From: Dongia_B sp964406155
Lineage (GTDB): Bacteria > Pseudomonadota > Alphaproteobacteria > Dongiales > Dongiaceae
Direction of reading: 5' to 3'
Assembly (NCBI GenBank): GCA_964406155.1
Contig: CAYOQR010000004.1
Location: 62,001 to 126,000 of the forward strand
DNA: 64,000 nt
Each line of letters starts with the position of its first letter. Positions within the stretch are counted from its first letter, which is position 1. This document shows positions 50,620-60,130 of the stretch, piece by piece. The translations under genes and the position numbers were made by a program. The notes beneath the pieces were generated by a model. It saw nothing but the letters and a program-made list of their open reading frames with translations, was not told where the DNA came from and did no database searches.

Positions 50620-52290
50620 TCAGGCTTCCTGATACATCCATTGACGCATGATGTTGACCGCCTGTTCGGGGTGCTGGTCCACCAGTTCGGCGATCTTCTT
50701 CAGGGACGAGGCGCGGACGCGACCTTCGACCTGATTGATGTCGATCATCTGATCGATCTCGTTGGCCATGTTCTCGGCATCGACCAGGGCCTGCTGCACG
50801 GCATCGGGGCCGGTCAAGGCCAGAGCGGCGGCGGCACCCGGCGGCAAGGCGGCGGCAGCTTCCGGCGACAGGCCGGGCAAAGCGGCCTGGGCCGTCTCGG
50901 CGCTGGGCAGGGCCAGCAGGCGGTTGAGCAGCGGACGGACCACCAGCAGCAGGACCAGCACGGCGATCGTCGCCAGCACCACCAGCTCGACGATCCGCAT
51001 CAGATCCTGCTTGTCGAGGCCGAGGAAGAGGGTGCCGTCGCCGACCGGCTGATCGTTCTGGGCGAAGGGCAGGTTGACGACCTGGACGACGTCGCCGCGC
51101 TTGTCGTCATAGCCGATGGCGGATTTCACCAGATTGGAAATCTGATCCAGTTCTTCCTTGCTGCGCGGCGCATAGGTCTGCTTGCCGTCCTGGCCGGTGA
51201 CATAGGTGCCGTCGACCAGCACCGCGGCAGAAATGCGCTTCACCGTGCCGTTGGTCTTGATTTCCGTCTGGACGCGCTTGGAAATCTCGTAATTGACGGT
51301 TTCCTCGTTGCGCTGGTTCTGCGAATTCGAGCTATTGCTGTTATTGCCCTGCTGCGAGGGCGGGTTGGGCACGTTATTGGCGACGCTGACCGAGCTGTCG
51401 CCGGATTTTTCCTGGGTATTGCCCTTGTCCTCGACCGTCTGGGTCGAGCGCACCACCTGGCCGTTCGGATCGTAGTTCTCGGTATTGGTGGTGACCTTGT
51501 TGAAGTCGATATCGGCGGTAACCTCGGCGCGGACCTTGCCGACACCCAGGGTCTGACCCAGCAATTGCTCGATCGACTGGGCCAGCCGGGCCTCGTAGCC
51601 CTGGCGCATCTCGACGGCGTTGCTGGCATCGAACTCGTCGCCGGCTTCGGCGCCCTTGGCCAGCAGGTTGCCGCGATTGTCGATCACCGAGACATTGCTG
51701 GATTTCATCCCCGGCACCGCCGAGGCGACCAGATGCTGGATCGAGGAAACCTGTTCCTTGTCGAGGCTGCCTTGCAGGACCAGCACCACCGAGGCGGTGG
51801 GATCGTTGCGGTCGCGCGAGAAGAGTTCGCGCTTGGGCATCACCAGATGGACGCGGGCCGACTTGACCTGACGGATCGAGCGGATGGTGCGCGAGAGCTC
51901 GCCTTCCAGAGCGCGGAGCTGGTTGATCTGTTGCACGAAATTGGTGGTGCCGAGAGCATCGGCCCGGTCGAAGATCTCATAGCCGATCGAGCCGCCGGTC
52001 GGGATGCCTTCGCCGGCCATGGCGAGGCGCAGCCGCGCGACCTGATCCTCCGGCACATAGATCTGATCGCCATTGGCGCGCAATTCATAGGGGATCTGCT
52101 GGGTTTCCAGGCGCTGCACGATCTGTTCCGAATCGGCGGCGTCCAAACCGCCATACAGCAGCGACATGCCAGGCGAGGTCAAACGGGCGGCGAGGAAGAT
52201 GAAGAAGGCGATCAGGCCCAAAGCGACGGCGCCAAGGGCTGCCAGCTTGATGGGTCCCAGATTGCGCAAAGTCTGCAACAGTGGATTCAC
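50620..52290 (-). CDS. fliF: Flagellar MS-ring protein FliF
   Basis: The 556-residue protein has an N-terminal transmembrane helix (LAALGAVALGLIAFFIFLAA), the YscJ-like ring domain (LLYGGLDAADSEQIVQRLE; RVHLVMPKRELFSRD), a Gln/Asn-rich flexible stretch (NPPSQQGNNSNSSNSQNQRN), a second helix (VVLATIAVLVLLLVVRPLLN) and a C-terminal FliG-binding tail (EQAVNIMRQWMYQEA). It is the first gene of the long leftward fli/flh run; a CtrA box lies 128 bases before its start. Confidence 0.96.
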   Translation of the reverse strand: MNPLLQTLRNLGPIKLAALGAVALGLIAFFIFLAARLTSPGMSLLYGGLDAADSEQIVQRLETQQIPYELRANGDQIYVPEDQVARLRLAMAGEGIPTGGSIGYEIFDRADALGTTNFVQQINQLRALEGELSRTIRSIRQVKSARVHLVMPKRELFSRDRNDPTASVVLVLQGSLDKEQVSSIQHLVASAVPGMKSSNVSVIDNRGNLLAKGAEAGDEFDASNAVEMRQGYEARLAQSIEQLLGQTLGVGKVRAEVTADIDFNKVTTNTENYDPNGQVVRSTQTVEDKGNTQEKSGDSSVSVANNVPNPPSQQGNNSNSSNSQNQRNEETVNYEISKRVQTEIKTNGTVKRISAAVLVDGTYVTGQDGKQTYAPRSKEELDQISNLVKSAIGYDDKRGDVVQVVNLPFAQNDQPVGDGTLFLGLDKQDLMRIVELVVLATIAVLVLLLVVRPLLNRLLALPSAETAQAALPGLSPEAAAALPPGAAAALALTGPDAVQQALVDAENMANEIDQMIDINQVEGRVRASSLKKIAELVDQHPEQAVNIMRQWMYQEA

Positions 52291-52417
52291 TGCATTACCC
52301 TCGATCCAACATCCGGCTGGCGCTCCGTCCTATCGGTTTTCGGTTACAGCCGAACGAATAGAACGATGCTCCCGAGCGCGCCGGGCCAGCCCCCTGGGCG
52401 AAGTTAGGATCGAGCCG

Positions 52418-52432
52418 TTAACAAGCTCTTAA
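52418..52432 (-). promoter_or_regulatory. CtrA box (TTAA-N7-TTAA) upstream of fliF
   Basis: GTTAACAAGCTCTTAAGT has a perfect TTAA-N7-TTAA. It is 128 bases from the fliF start and would put the operon under direct CtrA control, as expected for the early flagellar class. Confidence 0.7.
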
Positions 52433-52436
52433 GTTG

Positions 52437-52472
52437 CGGAAAATTTTGCCTAGTGATCGGCAAAATTTTCCG
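52437..52472. promoter_or_regulatory. 14-bp perfect inverted repeat beside the CtrA box
   Basis: CGGAAAATTTTGCC and GGCAAAATTTTCCG flank an 8-base spacer (TAGTGATC). The arms are themselves AT-rich palindromes. It lies four bases from the CtrA box. No T-run follows on either strand, so an operator is more likely than a terminator. The protein that would bind it is unknown. Confidence 0.55.
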
Positions 52473-52672
52473 AGTGGATGATTTAATTCAGATGAAATGC
52501 AGTATTTTTCCATGCGGCGATGAGCTGCATTGACGCGGCAGCGCTACATGAAGATGCCGCTGAAACGCAGGCTTCTTATATGGGGCTGATTACTAGAAAC
52601 GACCGGATGGGATCGGTGGGCGGGTTTGCGCCGGACGAAGACCGTGTTGAAGGGGCGGCGGCATCGACGGGC

Positions 52673-52993
52673 TCAAGCCTCGTCGCCACCGTCGGTCGTA
52701 TCACCGTTCTGCTGCAAGGCCGCGCGGTAATCCTGCAGCCGCGTGGTGCGCAGGCCGCGCATGCCATGGCGATCGATGGAGCGCTGCCAGGAAAGGAATT
52801 CCTCGACGGATAAGGTATAGCGGGCGCAGGCCTCCTCGAGGCTGATCAAGCCGGCGCGAACGCCGGCGACGACCTCCGCCTTGCGACGGATGACCCAGCG
52901 TTTGGTGCCCGGCGGCGGCAGATCTTCCAGGCGCAAGCGGTGCCCGTCGATATGGATGCCACCGTCGGATTTCTGATCCAGCTCCATCACCAT
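52673..52993 (-). CDS. sciP: CtrA inhibitory protein SciP (DUF1153)
   Basis: The 106-residue protein carries LPPPGTKRWVIRRKAEVVAG, LISLEEACARYTLSVEEFLS and WQRSIDRHGMRGLRTTR, the DUF1153 helix-turn-helix signature of SciP. SciP blocks CtrA-driven transcription in the cell cycle. The ATG at 52993 is followed by another ATG two codons on, so the exact start is uncertain. It sits between the flgD end and the fliF promoter, fitting a feedback role in this cluster. Confidence 0.92.
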   Translation of the reverse strand: MVMELDQKSDGGIHIDGHRLRLEDLPPPGTKRWVIRRKAEVVAGVRAGLISLEEACARYTLSVEEFLSWQRSIDRHGMRGLRTTRLQDYRAALQQNGDTTDGGDEA

Positions 52994-53132
52994 CGAGCTG
53001 CTACCTCGTCCCAGCGACTTGTCATTTCCCTGGCCGACAGCCTAGGGACGGCGGATTAAAGATTCGCTAAGCCGCCACAGGCCTCGCATCCTGGAGCGCA
53101 GGAATCTGGTAAAACTTTAACTATTACGCCGA

Positions 53133-53855
53133 TCAGGCCGCGGCTTTGGGCGGCTCGGGGTTCACGATCTTGATGATCTTGTCGATCGGATAGGTGACGT
53201 CGCCGACATTGAGGCTGACCTGGCCGCCCTTGATATCGGCCGAATCGACCTTGCCGAAAGACGTGATGGGCGCGGAATAGGTCTTGCCGTTGGCATCTTC
53301 ATAAGCCACCGACACGGTGTATTTGCCGTCCGGCAGTTTGTTGCCGAAGAGATTCTGGCCTTCCCAATCGACCTTATAGGTACCGACCCCTTCATTGGCC
53401 TGCTGGACCAGAACGACTTGGCCGTTGGCATCGGTAATGCGGAGCTGTGCCTTGGTGGCCTGATGCTCGATCGCATACTGGAAGGTCGCCTTGCCATCCT
53501 TCAGCGCCACCTGGTCGCTGTCGACGGCGACGGTATTGCCGAGGAAGCTGGCGGCGGCATAGGTGTTGGTGGAGGATTGCAGCCCAACCAACTGATCCAG
53601 GCGCTTGTTCTGCTGAATCATCTGTTCGACCGAGGCGAAGCCCACCAATTGCTGGGTGAACTGCGCGGTGTCCATCGGCGACAAGGGGTCCTGGTTCTGC
53701 AACTGCTTGGTCAGCAGCTTCAGGAAGTCGTTATATTGCGAATTGAGCTTGTTGGCCGCGTCGTCGGCGGTGCTCTGCGGCTTGGCGCTGTCGGCCTTCT
53801 GCTTCCCCAGGATATCGGCAACACTGGGCGTCTGCGCAATCGTCGTGTCGGCCAT
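53133..53855 (-). CDS. flgD: Hook-cap scaffolding protein FlgD
   Basis: The 240-residue protein has the conserved N-terminal NDFLKLLTKQLQNQDPLSPM, DTAQFTQQLVGFASVEQMIQ and a C-terminal FlgD Tudor/Ig-like part (KTYSAPITSFGKVDSADIKG). FlgD caps the hook during assembly. It directly follows fliK and is the last flg gene of the leftward run. Confidence 0.94.
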   Translation of the reverse strand: MADTTIAQTPSVADILGKQKADSAKPQSTADDAANKLNSQYNDFLKLLTKQLQNQDPLSPMDTAQFTQQLVGFASVEQMIQQNKRLDQLVGLQSSTNTYAAASFLGNTVAVDSDQVALKDGKATFQYAIEHQATKAQLRITDANGQVVLVQQANEGVGTYKVDWEGQNLFGNKLPDGKYTVSVAYEDANGKTYSAPITSFGKVDSADIKGGQVSLNVGDVTYPIDKIIKIVNPEPPKAAA

Positions 53856-53875
53856 GGCCGGCTCCTTCCGCTAAC

Positions 53876-55774
53876 CTATACCTCGACGTCGACCAGGCCA
53901 TTGGCGGTGTCGATCTCGGCTGCCGGCTTGACGGTCGGTTTTTCCGTCAGTTCGGCAACTTTTGCCTGACCCGCCGATCCCGCCTGCTGCCCATTGCCCT
54001 GTCCCCAGTCGGAGGAACCGTTGAAATCGCCGGTATTTCCCCGCTGGAGGTTGAAGGACAGGCTGCCGCTGTCGGTTTTCAACCCTGCTTCTTGCAAGGC
54101 GCGTTCCAACGCGCGGGAATCCCGTTGCAACAAATCCAGGGTCGTCGGGCGTTCGACCGTGACGGTGGCCCGGACCTTGCGGTCGTCATCGATATCCATC
54201 TTCACATGGACCCGGCCCAGCTCTTCGGGGGAGAGCTGGATGCTGATCTTGTCGACACCGTCGCGGATGGCGCGCTGCAGATGGACGTTCACCTGCTCCT
54301 GGGGCGGCAAGTTGCCGAGCTGCTGCTTCAAGGTGGCGGCGAAATCGGCCTGTCTTGCGGCATTCAGCCCGGCTGTCAGGGGCTGTTGCCAGGTGCCGAG
54401 GCCGCTATAGCCGCCAACCCCGGAATCGAAGGAGCCGAAATCGTCCGCACCATAGCTGCTGGCGGTAGCGGCACCGATCGCATCGGCGCTCTGGCCGGTC
54501 GTTGCGGGCGTGGTCGCAGCGGGTTGCGGCTGCTGATTGGCCAGGAGGACGGCCTGCGGCGCCCGCACGGCGTCGATCTTGACATTGTCCCGGGCGGCTG
54601 GTGCCGGTGTGGGCGGCAGGCCCTTGGCCGGGGGCGGCGCCAGCGGGCTGGCATCGGCCGAGGGCGTTGCGGCGCTTGAGAAGCTGATATTGGGCAGGGC
54701 CGTCTGGCTGGCCAAAGCGGACTTATCGGTGGCGAGCGGCGGCAGGCCGGAATTGTGGCTGCCGGTGGTCGCGGCCTTGCTGCCCGGCGCACCGGCGCCC
54801 GCAGCGGCATTGTCGGCCGCGGTGCCGATTTGCGGCGTTGGCAGGGTGGCCGGATTGACGACCTGATCGCCACCCGCCGCCTGAGCGGCGGCCGGCGCCT
54901 GGCCGGTGATGGATTGGCCGGTAGCGGATTGAGTGTCGGTAGATTGAGCGGAACCCGGTTGGCCGGCAGCTTGACCGGGCAAGACCTGGCCGGGTTGAGG
55001 CTGGCCGGCAGCCTGGCCTGGCAGGTCCGGACCGGGAATATTCTGCCCCGGCGCGGTCGGCGCCTGGTTGCCGACCTGGGTACCGGCCGGCGCGGACGAC
55101 TCCTGAACCGCCGATCCCTCAGCGGCCGTCGCGGCCTGTGCCGGCGCAGCGGTGGCCTTCGCATCGGCGCCGGTCGTGTCGGCCTGCTGCTGGTGCTGAC
55201 CCTGTTGCTGGTTCTGACCGTTCTGGCCCTGCTGCTGATCTTCCTCGGCCTTGCCCGTCGCGGTCTTTGCCGATTGATCGGTTTGCTGCTTGGCATCCGT
55301 CGCGGCGGCGGTGTCCTTGGTCGCGGAATCCTCGGCCTCGTCCGCCTTGGCATCCCCGCTTGAATTATCCTTGGCCGCGTCCTTGGCATCGGCGGCTTTT
55401 GCCGCGTGCTTACGGGCAGCCTGGGCGCTCTGGTCGTTGCGGTCGGCCCGTAATTTGGCCGCCTGCTCGTCGGCCTGGCGCGCCCGCAGGGCATTCTGGG
55501 CGGCGACGCGGCTGTCGGCCGCCGCCGCGGCCGCCTTGCGGATATCGCCGGCATCGTTGCGGCGCGACACACTGGCGCTCTGCTGCGGAACCGTGCCCGC
55601 ATTGGCGCTGGATGCGTTCAATTCGGCCTGGCGGTTCTTGATCTGATCGCGCAGGGCCTGGGCGAAGGCATCCGCCACTGACTCGCGGGCGGTCTGCTCG
55701 CTACGATTTTCGTTCTGCCGGTTCTCGCGCTGGATCCGGGGGGCGATGATCAGGTTGAATTGCGCTGCGTCCAT
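53876..55774 (-). CDS. fliK: Flagellar hook-length control protein FliK
   Basis: The 632-residue protein has a long low-complexity Gln/Ala/Asp-rich ruler region, with stretches such as DQQQGQNGQNQQQGQHQQQA, and a C-terminal Flg_hook domain (QVNVHLQRAIRDGVDKISIQ; LSPEELGRVHVKMDIDDD), which switches export specificity through FlhB. Gene order flgL-fliK-flgD supports this. It is long for FliK, which may match the large hook protein in this organism. Confidence 0.9.
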   Translation of the reverse strand: MDAAQFNLIIAPRIQRENRQNENRSEQTARESVADAFAQALRDQIKNRQAELNASSANAGTVPQQSASVSRRNDAGDIRKAAAAAADSRVAAQNALRARQADEQAAKLRADRNDQSAQAARKHAAKAADAKDAAKDNSSGDAKADEAEDSATKDTAAATDAKQQTDQSAKTATGKAEEDQQQGQNGQNQQQGQHQQQADTTGADAKATAAPAQAATAAEGSAVQESSAPAGTQVGNQAPTAPGQNIPGPDLPGQAAGQPQPGQVLPGQAAGQPGSAQSTDTQSATGQSITGQAPAAAQAAGGDQVVNPATLPTPQIGTAADNAAAGAGAPGSKAATTGSHNSGLPPLATDKSALASQTALPNISFSSAATPSADASPLAPPPAKGLPPTPAPAARDNVKIDAVRAPQAVLLANQQPQPAATTPATTGQSADAIGAATASSYGADDFGSFDSGVGGYSGLGTWQQPLTAGLNAARQADFAATLKQQLGNLPPQEQVNVHLQRAIRDGVDKISIQLSPEELGRVHVKMDIDDDRKVRATVTVERPTTLDLLQRDSRALERALQEAGLKTDSGSLSFNLQRGNTGDFNGSSDWGQGNGQQAGSAGQAKVAELTEKPTVKPAAEIDTANGLVDVEV

Positions 55775-55799
55775 GAGGTCCTGCTCCGGTCACTCCAGC

Positions 55800-58343
55800 T
55801 CAGGCGAGGAAATTGACGAGTGACAGGCGGGACGTCGAGGCGAAGGCGCCGAAGGCCATCTGCAACTGCACCTGGGCCTGCTGGATCTTCGCCGCAACCT
55901 CGGTCGGATCGACCCCCTCGATCTGGTCGGTCGAGTTGGTGAAGAGGTTGATCGAGGTCTGGTGCGAAAGCTGTGCCGCCGACATCACCGTGTCATTCAC
56001 CGTATTGTCGCTGTGAAGTGCTCGGATTCCGGTAAGCGAATCCTGTGCCAATTGCTTCGCGACATCCATCTTGGCCTGATAATTGTCAGGATCGTTGACC
56101 GCCGACTGGGCATAACGCAGCGCCAGGATCAGCTTCTGCATCGCCGGGTCGTTGGCGCTGTAGGTGTATTTCAGCGTCGTCTGGTCGGCGACGGTGATGT
56201 TGGAGCGCTGCCAGGCCAGTCCGGTATCAGTCGGCGTCTGGTAGTTGCTGTAAACCGGCGCCACCGGATCGGTCACGGTATTCGGATTGACCACCTTGAT
56301 CTGCGTGTCCAGGGCGACGCCCGGCGTGGTACCGGTCAGGATCAGCTTGCCGCTGCCGGTGGGGCCGGCGACGGCCGAGGCCGGGAAGGGCGGGGTCTGG
56401 GCATTGGCGAGCGCGGTCAGGTGGATGGCGATCGCATCCATGTCCCGTTCGCTGCCATTGGTCGTGTAGCGAATGGTGCGGCCGTTGACGCTCAGCTCAT
56501 AGACATCGCCCTTGCGGCCGAGCGGCCCGCTCAAGGAAACCTCGTCCATCTGCGCCAGCGGACCGCCCGGAATATTGGCGATGGTCTGGGTCTGGGTCGG
56601 CGCGCCCGTGACATTGGGCGGCGCGTCGAAGGTCAGGGCAGAGGTCATCGTGAAGGGCGTGCCCGGCGTGTTCGACGTCACCGAAAGCTGGCCGTTCCGG
56701 ATTGTGGCTGTCGCGCCGATATTGGCGGCGTTGATCTGGTCGGCCATCTTCTGCGCCACCGTCACTTCGGTGTCGTAGCTGTTCGTGGTCACGGTGAACG
56801 TGCCGGCAGCCGGTGCGGTGAAGTTGATGGTATAGACATCGCCGTTATCGCCGAACGGGCCGGGGAAATGCACCTGCTCCTGCTGGGCGACGGGCTCCAC
56901 GGTCCGCTGGATCGTGGCGACGCCCGATCCTTCGCCCACCGCCGAATGCGAGGTGAAGGCGGCGGCCGAGCTGAGCTGCAGCGTACCGTTGCCTGTATTG
57001 CTGATGGCGACGGTGAAGGGCGGCTGGTGGGTATTGACCAGGTTGACCAGCTTGTCGGCGATCTCGTTCAGGTCTTTTTCATTGCCCGTCGTGCGATAGC
57101 TGATGGTGACCGGCAGGGTGTTGTTGGGCGGATCGGTGATGGTGACGCTGTAGGTCTCGCCGATCACACCGACCGGGCCGTTCAGCGTCAGCTTGTCGAT
57201 CTGGTTGGCGCCCAGGGGAACGTTCGGCTGCACCACCGCGACCGTGGAAGGGGTCGGGTCGTTGCTGGTGATGGACAGCGAAAAGGCTGTGCCCGGCGTG
57301 GTCGATTTGATGGTGAAGCCGTTGGCGTCGATATCCTGGACGCTGACGCCCGGCACCGGCAGGGCGGTGATCGCCGCCGCCACCTGGTTGGCGAGCTGCT
57401 GCTGGGTCAGAGGGCCGTTGAAGGTGAACGGATTGCCGTTGACCGTGAAGGTGGTCGACTGATTGTTGCCGAGATAATCCGTCGTCACCCGTGAGGTCTG
57501 CACGATGGTGCCCGGGGCGAGCTGCTGGGTGGTCGCGTCGGTGACCTGGTTCTTGCTGCCGGAGGGATCGGGCAGGCGCGTCAGGTCCACCACCGGCAGC
57601 AAGCTGTTGGTATTCACCCCGCCGTAAAGGTAGCGGTTGTTGATCTGCTCGTTCAGCAGCGCTTGTACCTGGCCGAGGGCGTTGCCGACCTGGGTGACGA
57701 TGGGCGAGACCTTGCCGGGGCGGGTCAGTTCGGCCGTGATGCTGTTGGTCTTGCCGCCGGCCACATCGGTATTGCTGGCCGTGACGTTGAAGAGCGGGCC
57801 GGGCTGGTTCCCCGTGATCGTGATGACGGAGCCCGCAACCGTCGCCTTGCCGCGCACCGGCGGCTGATAGGCATTGATCTGGGCCGTGAGATTGCCGGCA
57901 ATTTCATCGAAACTACCCTCCTTGCCCGTGGTCACATAGCTGAACAGGGTGCCATCGACCGTGACCTTGTAGACATCGCCCGCATCGCCGATATCGCCAT
58001 CGAACCTGATCTGATGCTGCTGGTTCGTCGGCGGATCGGAATTCGGCGCGCTGAAGGCCTGGATCATCTGCGAGGTCAGGGCTTCCAGGCTGTCGAAGGA
58101 CTTGTCATAGGCCTTCACATCGGTCTGGGCGGTCTTGATTGTGTCGATAAAGCCCTGGCGCTTCTGGATTTCGGCACGCAGATCCACCAGCCGCGTCCCC
58201 GTCGAGCCGTAGAAGGTGAGGTCGCTGGACTTCTTCTGGCTGTTCAACTGCTGGGTCAGCGTCGAGAGATTCGTCTGAATCCCGCGAATCCCACCCATAT
58301 TCATCAGGTAGGAGGCGTAGCTGCTATAGGCGTTGATGGCCAT
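55800..58343 (-). CDS. flgL: Hook-filament junction protein FlgL, greatly expanded by five repeat modules
   Basis: The ends match FlgL/flagellin-type junction proteins: an N-terminal helix (INAYSSYASYLMNMGGIRGI) and C-terminal helix (DPTEVAAKIQQAQVQLQMAF), and NEQINNRYLYGGVNTNSLLP after the first module. FlgL is usually 300-400 residues; this one has 847. The excess is five copies (about 109-190, 285-365, 380-465, 487-570 and 597-680) of a beta-rich module with the core GDVYTV.V.G....Y.T.....LD.IA..L...IN. The call is supported by the position after flgK. Confidence 0.85.
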   Translation of the reverse strand: MAINAYSSYASYLMNMGGIRGIQTNLSTLTQQLNSQKKSSDLTFYGSTGTRLVDLRAEIQKRQGFIDTIKTAQTDVKAYDKSFDSLEALTSQMIQAFSAPNSDPPTNQQHQIRFDGDIGDAGDVYKVTVDGTLFSYVTTGKEGSFDEIAGNLTAQINAYQPPVRGKATVAGSVITITGNQPGPLFNVTASNTDVAGGKTNSITAELTRPGKVSPIVTQVGNALGQVQALLNEQINNRYLYGGVNTNSLLPVVDLTRLPDPSGSKNQVTDATTQQLAPGTIVQTSRVTTDYLGNNQSTTFTVNGNPFTFNGPLTQQQLANQVAAAITALPVPGVSVQDIDANGFTIKSTTPGTAFSLSITSNDPTPSTVAVVQPNVPLGANQIDKLTLNGPVGVIGETYSVTITDPPNNTLPVTISYRTTGNEKDLNEIADKLVNLVNTHQPPFTVAISNTGNGTLQLSSAAAFTSHSAVGEGSGVATIQRTVEPVAQQEQVHFPGPFGDNGDVYTINFTAPAAGTFTVTTNSYDTEVTVAQKMADQINAANIGATATIRNGQLSVTSNTPGTPFTMTSALTFDAPPNVTGAPTQTQTIANIPGGPLAQMDEVSLSGPLGRKGDVYELSVNGRTIRYTTNGSERDMDAIAIHLTALANAQTPPFPASAVAGPTGSGKLILTGTTPGVALDTQIKVVNPNTVTDPVAPVYSNYQTPTDTGLAWQRSNITVADQTTLKYTYSANDPAMQKLILALRYAQSAVNDPDNYQAKMDVAKQLAQDSLTGIRALHSDNTVNDTVMSAAQLSHQTSINLFTNSTDQIEGVDPTEVAAKIQQAQVQLQMAFGAFASTSRLSLVNFLA
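56304..58019 (-). repeat. Five ~80-residue module copies in FlgL
   Basis: The protein-level repeats read, for example, GDAGDVYKVTVDGTLFSYVT (copy 1), VIGETYSVTITDPPN (copy 3), GDNGDVYTINFTAPAAG (copy 4) and GRKGDVYELSVNGRTIRYTT (copy 5), followed in each by an IA..L...IN helix and a TPGTPF-type strand. Copy 2 is more degenerate. Confidence 0.75.
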
Positions 58344-58361
58344 GGCCGAATCCTCTTTCCC

Positions 58362-60077
58362 TTACCGCGACACGGCCTGCTGCAGCGTGTCGAACATGCT
58401 CTGGATGACCGTCAGCAGGCGGGCCGAGGCGGAATAGGCGTTCTGCAGCACCTGCAGATTGGCAATTTCCTCATCCATGTCCACGCCGACCGAGGTCTGA
58501 TAGCGCTGCTGTGTCATGCCCAGGGAGTCGCTGTTGAACTTCGCCTGATCGCTGATGCTCTTGGCATTGCTGCTGGCCGTGCCGATCAGCCCGGACACCA
58601 TACCCTTGTAGGAGGTGTTGGTGACCGACAGGCCGGCGGCCAGGAAATTGCGGTCGTTGTTGCCGAGGGCATTGACGATGTCGGAGGCCGAATTGCGCTT
58701 CAACTGCTGGGTGCCGTCGAGCAGGCTGGCATTGACCGCGAAGGAATAGCGGTCCGTGCCGGTGAAGAAGCCGCCGCTCAATTCAGGCACCTGGTCGTTG
58801 ACCGTGGTCTTGACGTCGAAGGCGACATTGTTCCCGGTGGCCTGCAATTGCAGCGAAGCCGTGCCGTTGACGGCGGTGACGCCGAGCGTCGTGTCGCCGT
58901 TGATTTTCGAGGCGAGCTGCTGGGCGATCTGGTCCAGGCTGGTATCGGCGGTGGTGGCCGTGTAGCTGTAGGCCTTGCCGTTGACGGTGACCGTGAAGAC
59001 GTCGCCGGTCTGGATGCTGCCCGCCAGGTTGATGGTGGTCGATTGCGCGGTCGATGTCGTGGCCTGCACCGTGGTCGCGAAGCTGCTCTGGATGCGCTGG
59101 GACTGCGACGCGCCGTCATAGGTCGCGGCGAAGCTCGGCGGCTGGCCCGTCACCGCGGTGAAGGCGGAGACGACCATGTCGAGCTGCGATTTCAGCTTGC
59201 GGATCACTTCGGTGCCGGGATCGCTGCTGGGCGCCTGATTGCTGGCGGTATTGTCCAAGCGGAAATTGAGCAGCGCCTTGATCTTGCCATCGCGCAACTG
59301 GTTGTCGATCGGCTGGCCGGATTCCACCGACACCACATTGGTGCCGGTATAGGCGAATTTCTGCGGCGGCCCGTCGACCAGCGTCAGGCCGCTGGTGGTG
59401 AAGAGCGAGATGGAACCGTTGTCGCGTTCGACCGTGCGGACATCGGCATATTGAGCGATCTGGCGCACCAGGTTGTCGCGTTCGTCGAGCAGGTTGCCGT
59501 GGGCGACGTCGGTCGGGTCGGAGGATTTCAGCTTGACGTTGACCGCATACATCTGGTCGAGCAGGTCATTGAACTGCTTGACGCTGTTATCGGTATCGGT
59601 CCGGGCGTCGCGGTCGATCTGGTCGAGCCCGGACGACAGGCGGTTGATCTCCTGGGCGAAGCGGTTGCCAAGGCTGATCACCTGGCTCTGCGCCGTGGCG
59701 CTGTCGGGCTGCGCCTGGAGGGTCTGCCAGGCCTTGGTGAAGTCGGAGAGCAAGGTCGGCAGGGCTGCCGTGTCGCTGCTGGCACCCAGCAGGTCCTGCA
59801 CGCGGGAAAGATAGTCGGCCTGCGTGCCGGTCGTGCCGTCGCGCGCCGTCAACTGCTCGTACTGCTTGCGCAAGGCGGCGTTGACGGCGTTCTGATAGGA
59901 GGCGATGGTGACGCCGCCGGCCTGGCCCGGACCGTTGTCGAGAGTCTGCCGGGACAGCGTCTTCTTGGTGTAGTTCGGATCGTTGGCATGCGCCAAATTG
60001 GCCGACAGCAGTTGGATCGAGGACTGCGTGACCTTCAGCGACGAGACGGCGGAATTGAGGGCGCCGGTCAATGACAT
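58362..60077 (-). CDS. flgK: Hook-filament junction protein FlgK
   Basis: The 571-residue protein has FlgK ends: SLTGALNSAVSSLKVTQSSI, LLSANLAHANDPNYTKKTLS at the N terminus and GVDMDEEIANLQVLQNAYSA, SARLLTVIQSMFDTLQQAVS at the C terminus. A single copy of the FlgL-type module is inserted at about 348-425 (AGSIQTGDVFTVTVNGKAYS; LDQIAQQLASKING). It follows flgE and precedes flgL in the same run. Confidence 0.93.
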   Translation of the reverse strand: MSLTGALNSAVSSLKVTQSSIQLLSANLAHANDPNYTKKTLSRQTLDNGPGQAGGVTIASYQNAVNAALRKQYEQLTARDGTTGTQADYLSRVQDLLGASSDTAALPTLLSDFTKAWQTLQAQPDSATAQSQVISLGNRFAQEINRLSSGLDQIDRDARTDTDNSVKQFNDLLDQMYAVNVKLKSSDPTDVAHGNLLDERDNLVRQIAQYADVRTVERDNGSISLFTTSGLTLVDGPPQKFAYTGTNVVSVESGQPIDNQLRDGKIKALLNFRLDNTASNQAPSSDPGTEVIRKLKSQLDMVVSAFTAVTGQPPSFAATYDGASQSQRIQSSFATTVQATTSTAQSTTINLAGSIQTGDVFTVTVNGKAYSYTATTADTSLDQIAQQLASKINGDTTLGVTAVNGTASLQLQATGNNVAFDVKTTVNDQVPELSGGFFTGTDRYSFAVNASLLDGTQQLKRNSASDIVNALGNNDRNFLAAGLSVTNTSYKGMVSGLIGTASSNAKSISDQAKFNSDSLGMTQQRYQTSVGVDMDEEIANLQVLQNAYSASARLLTVIQSMFDTLQQAVSR

Positions 60078-60130
60078 GCGTATTCTCCCAAGTACTCAGC
60101 GGGCATGCTCAGTGGGCCGTTCTACCGGGA

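Larger units (their letters stand above)
52291..52672. other. Promoter region of fliF operon, downstream of sciP
   Basis: About 380 bases holding a CtrA box (52418-52432) and a 14-bp perfect inverted repeat (52437-52472). No coding frame is convincing. It is AT-rich against its surroundings near 52410-52510. Confidence 0.6.

Noticed and set aside
57663..60074. 803-codon open frame on the plus strand opposite flgL/flgK
   Set aside because: It is antisense to flgL and flgK, is rich in Gly/Arg/Asp/His typical of shadow frames in GC-rich DNA, and has no recognisable domain.
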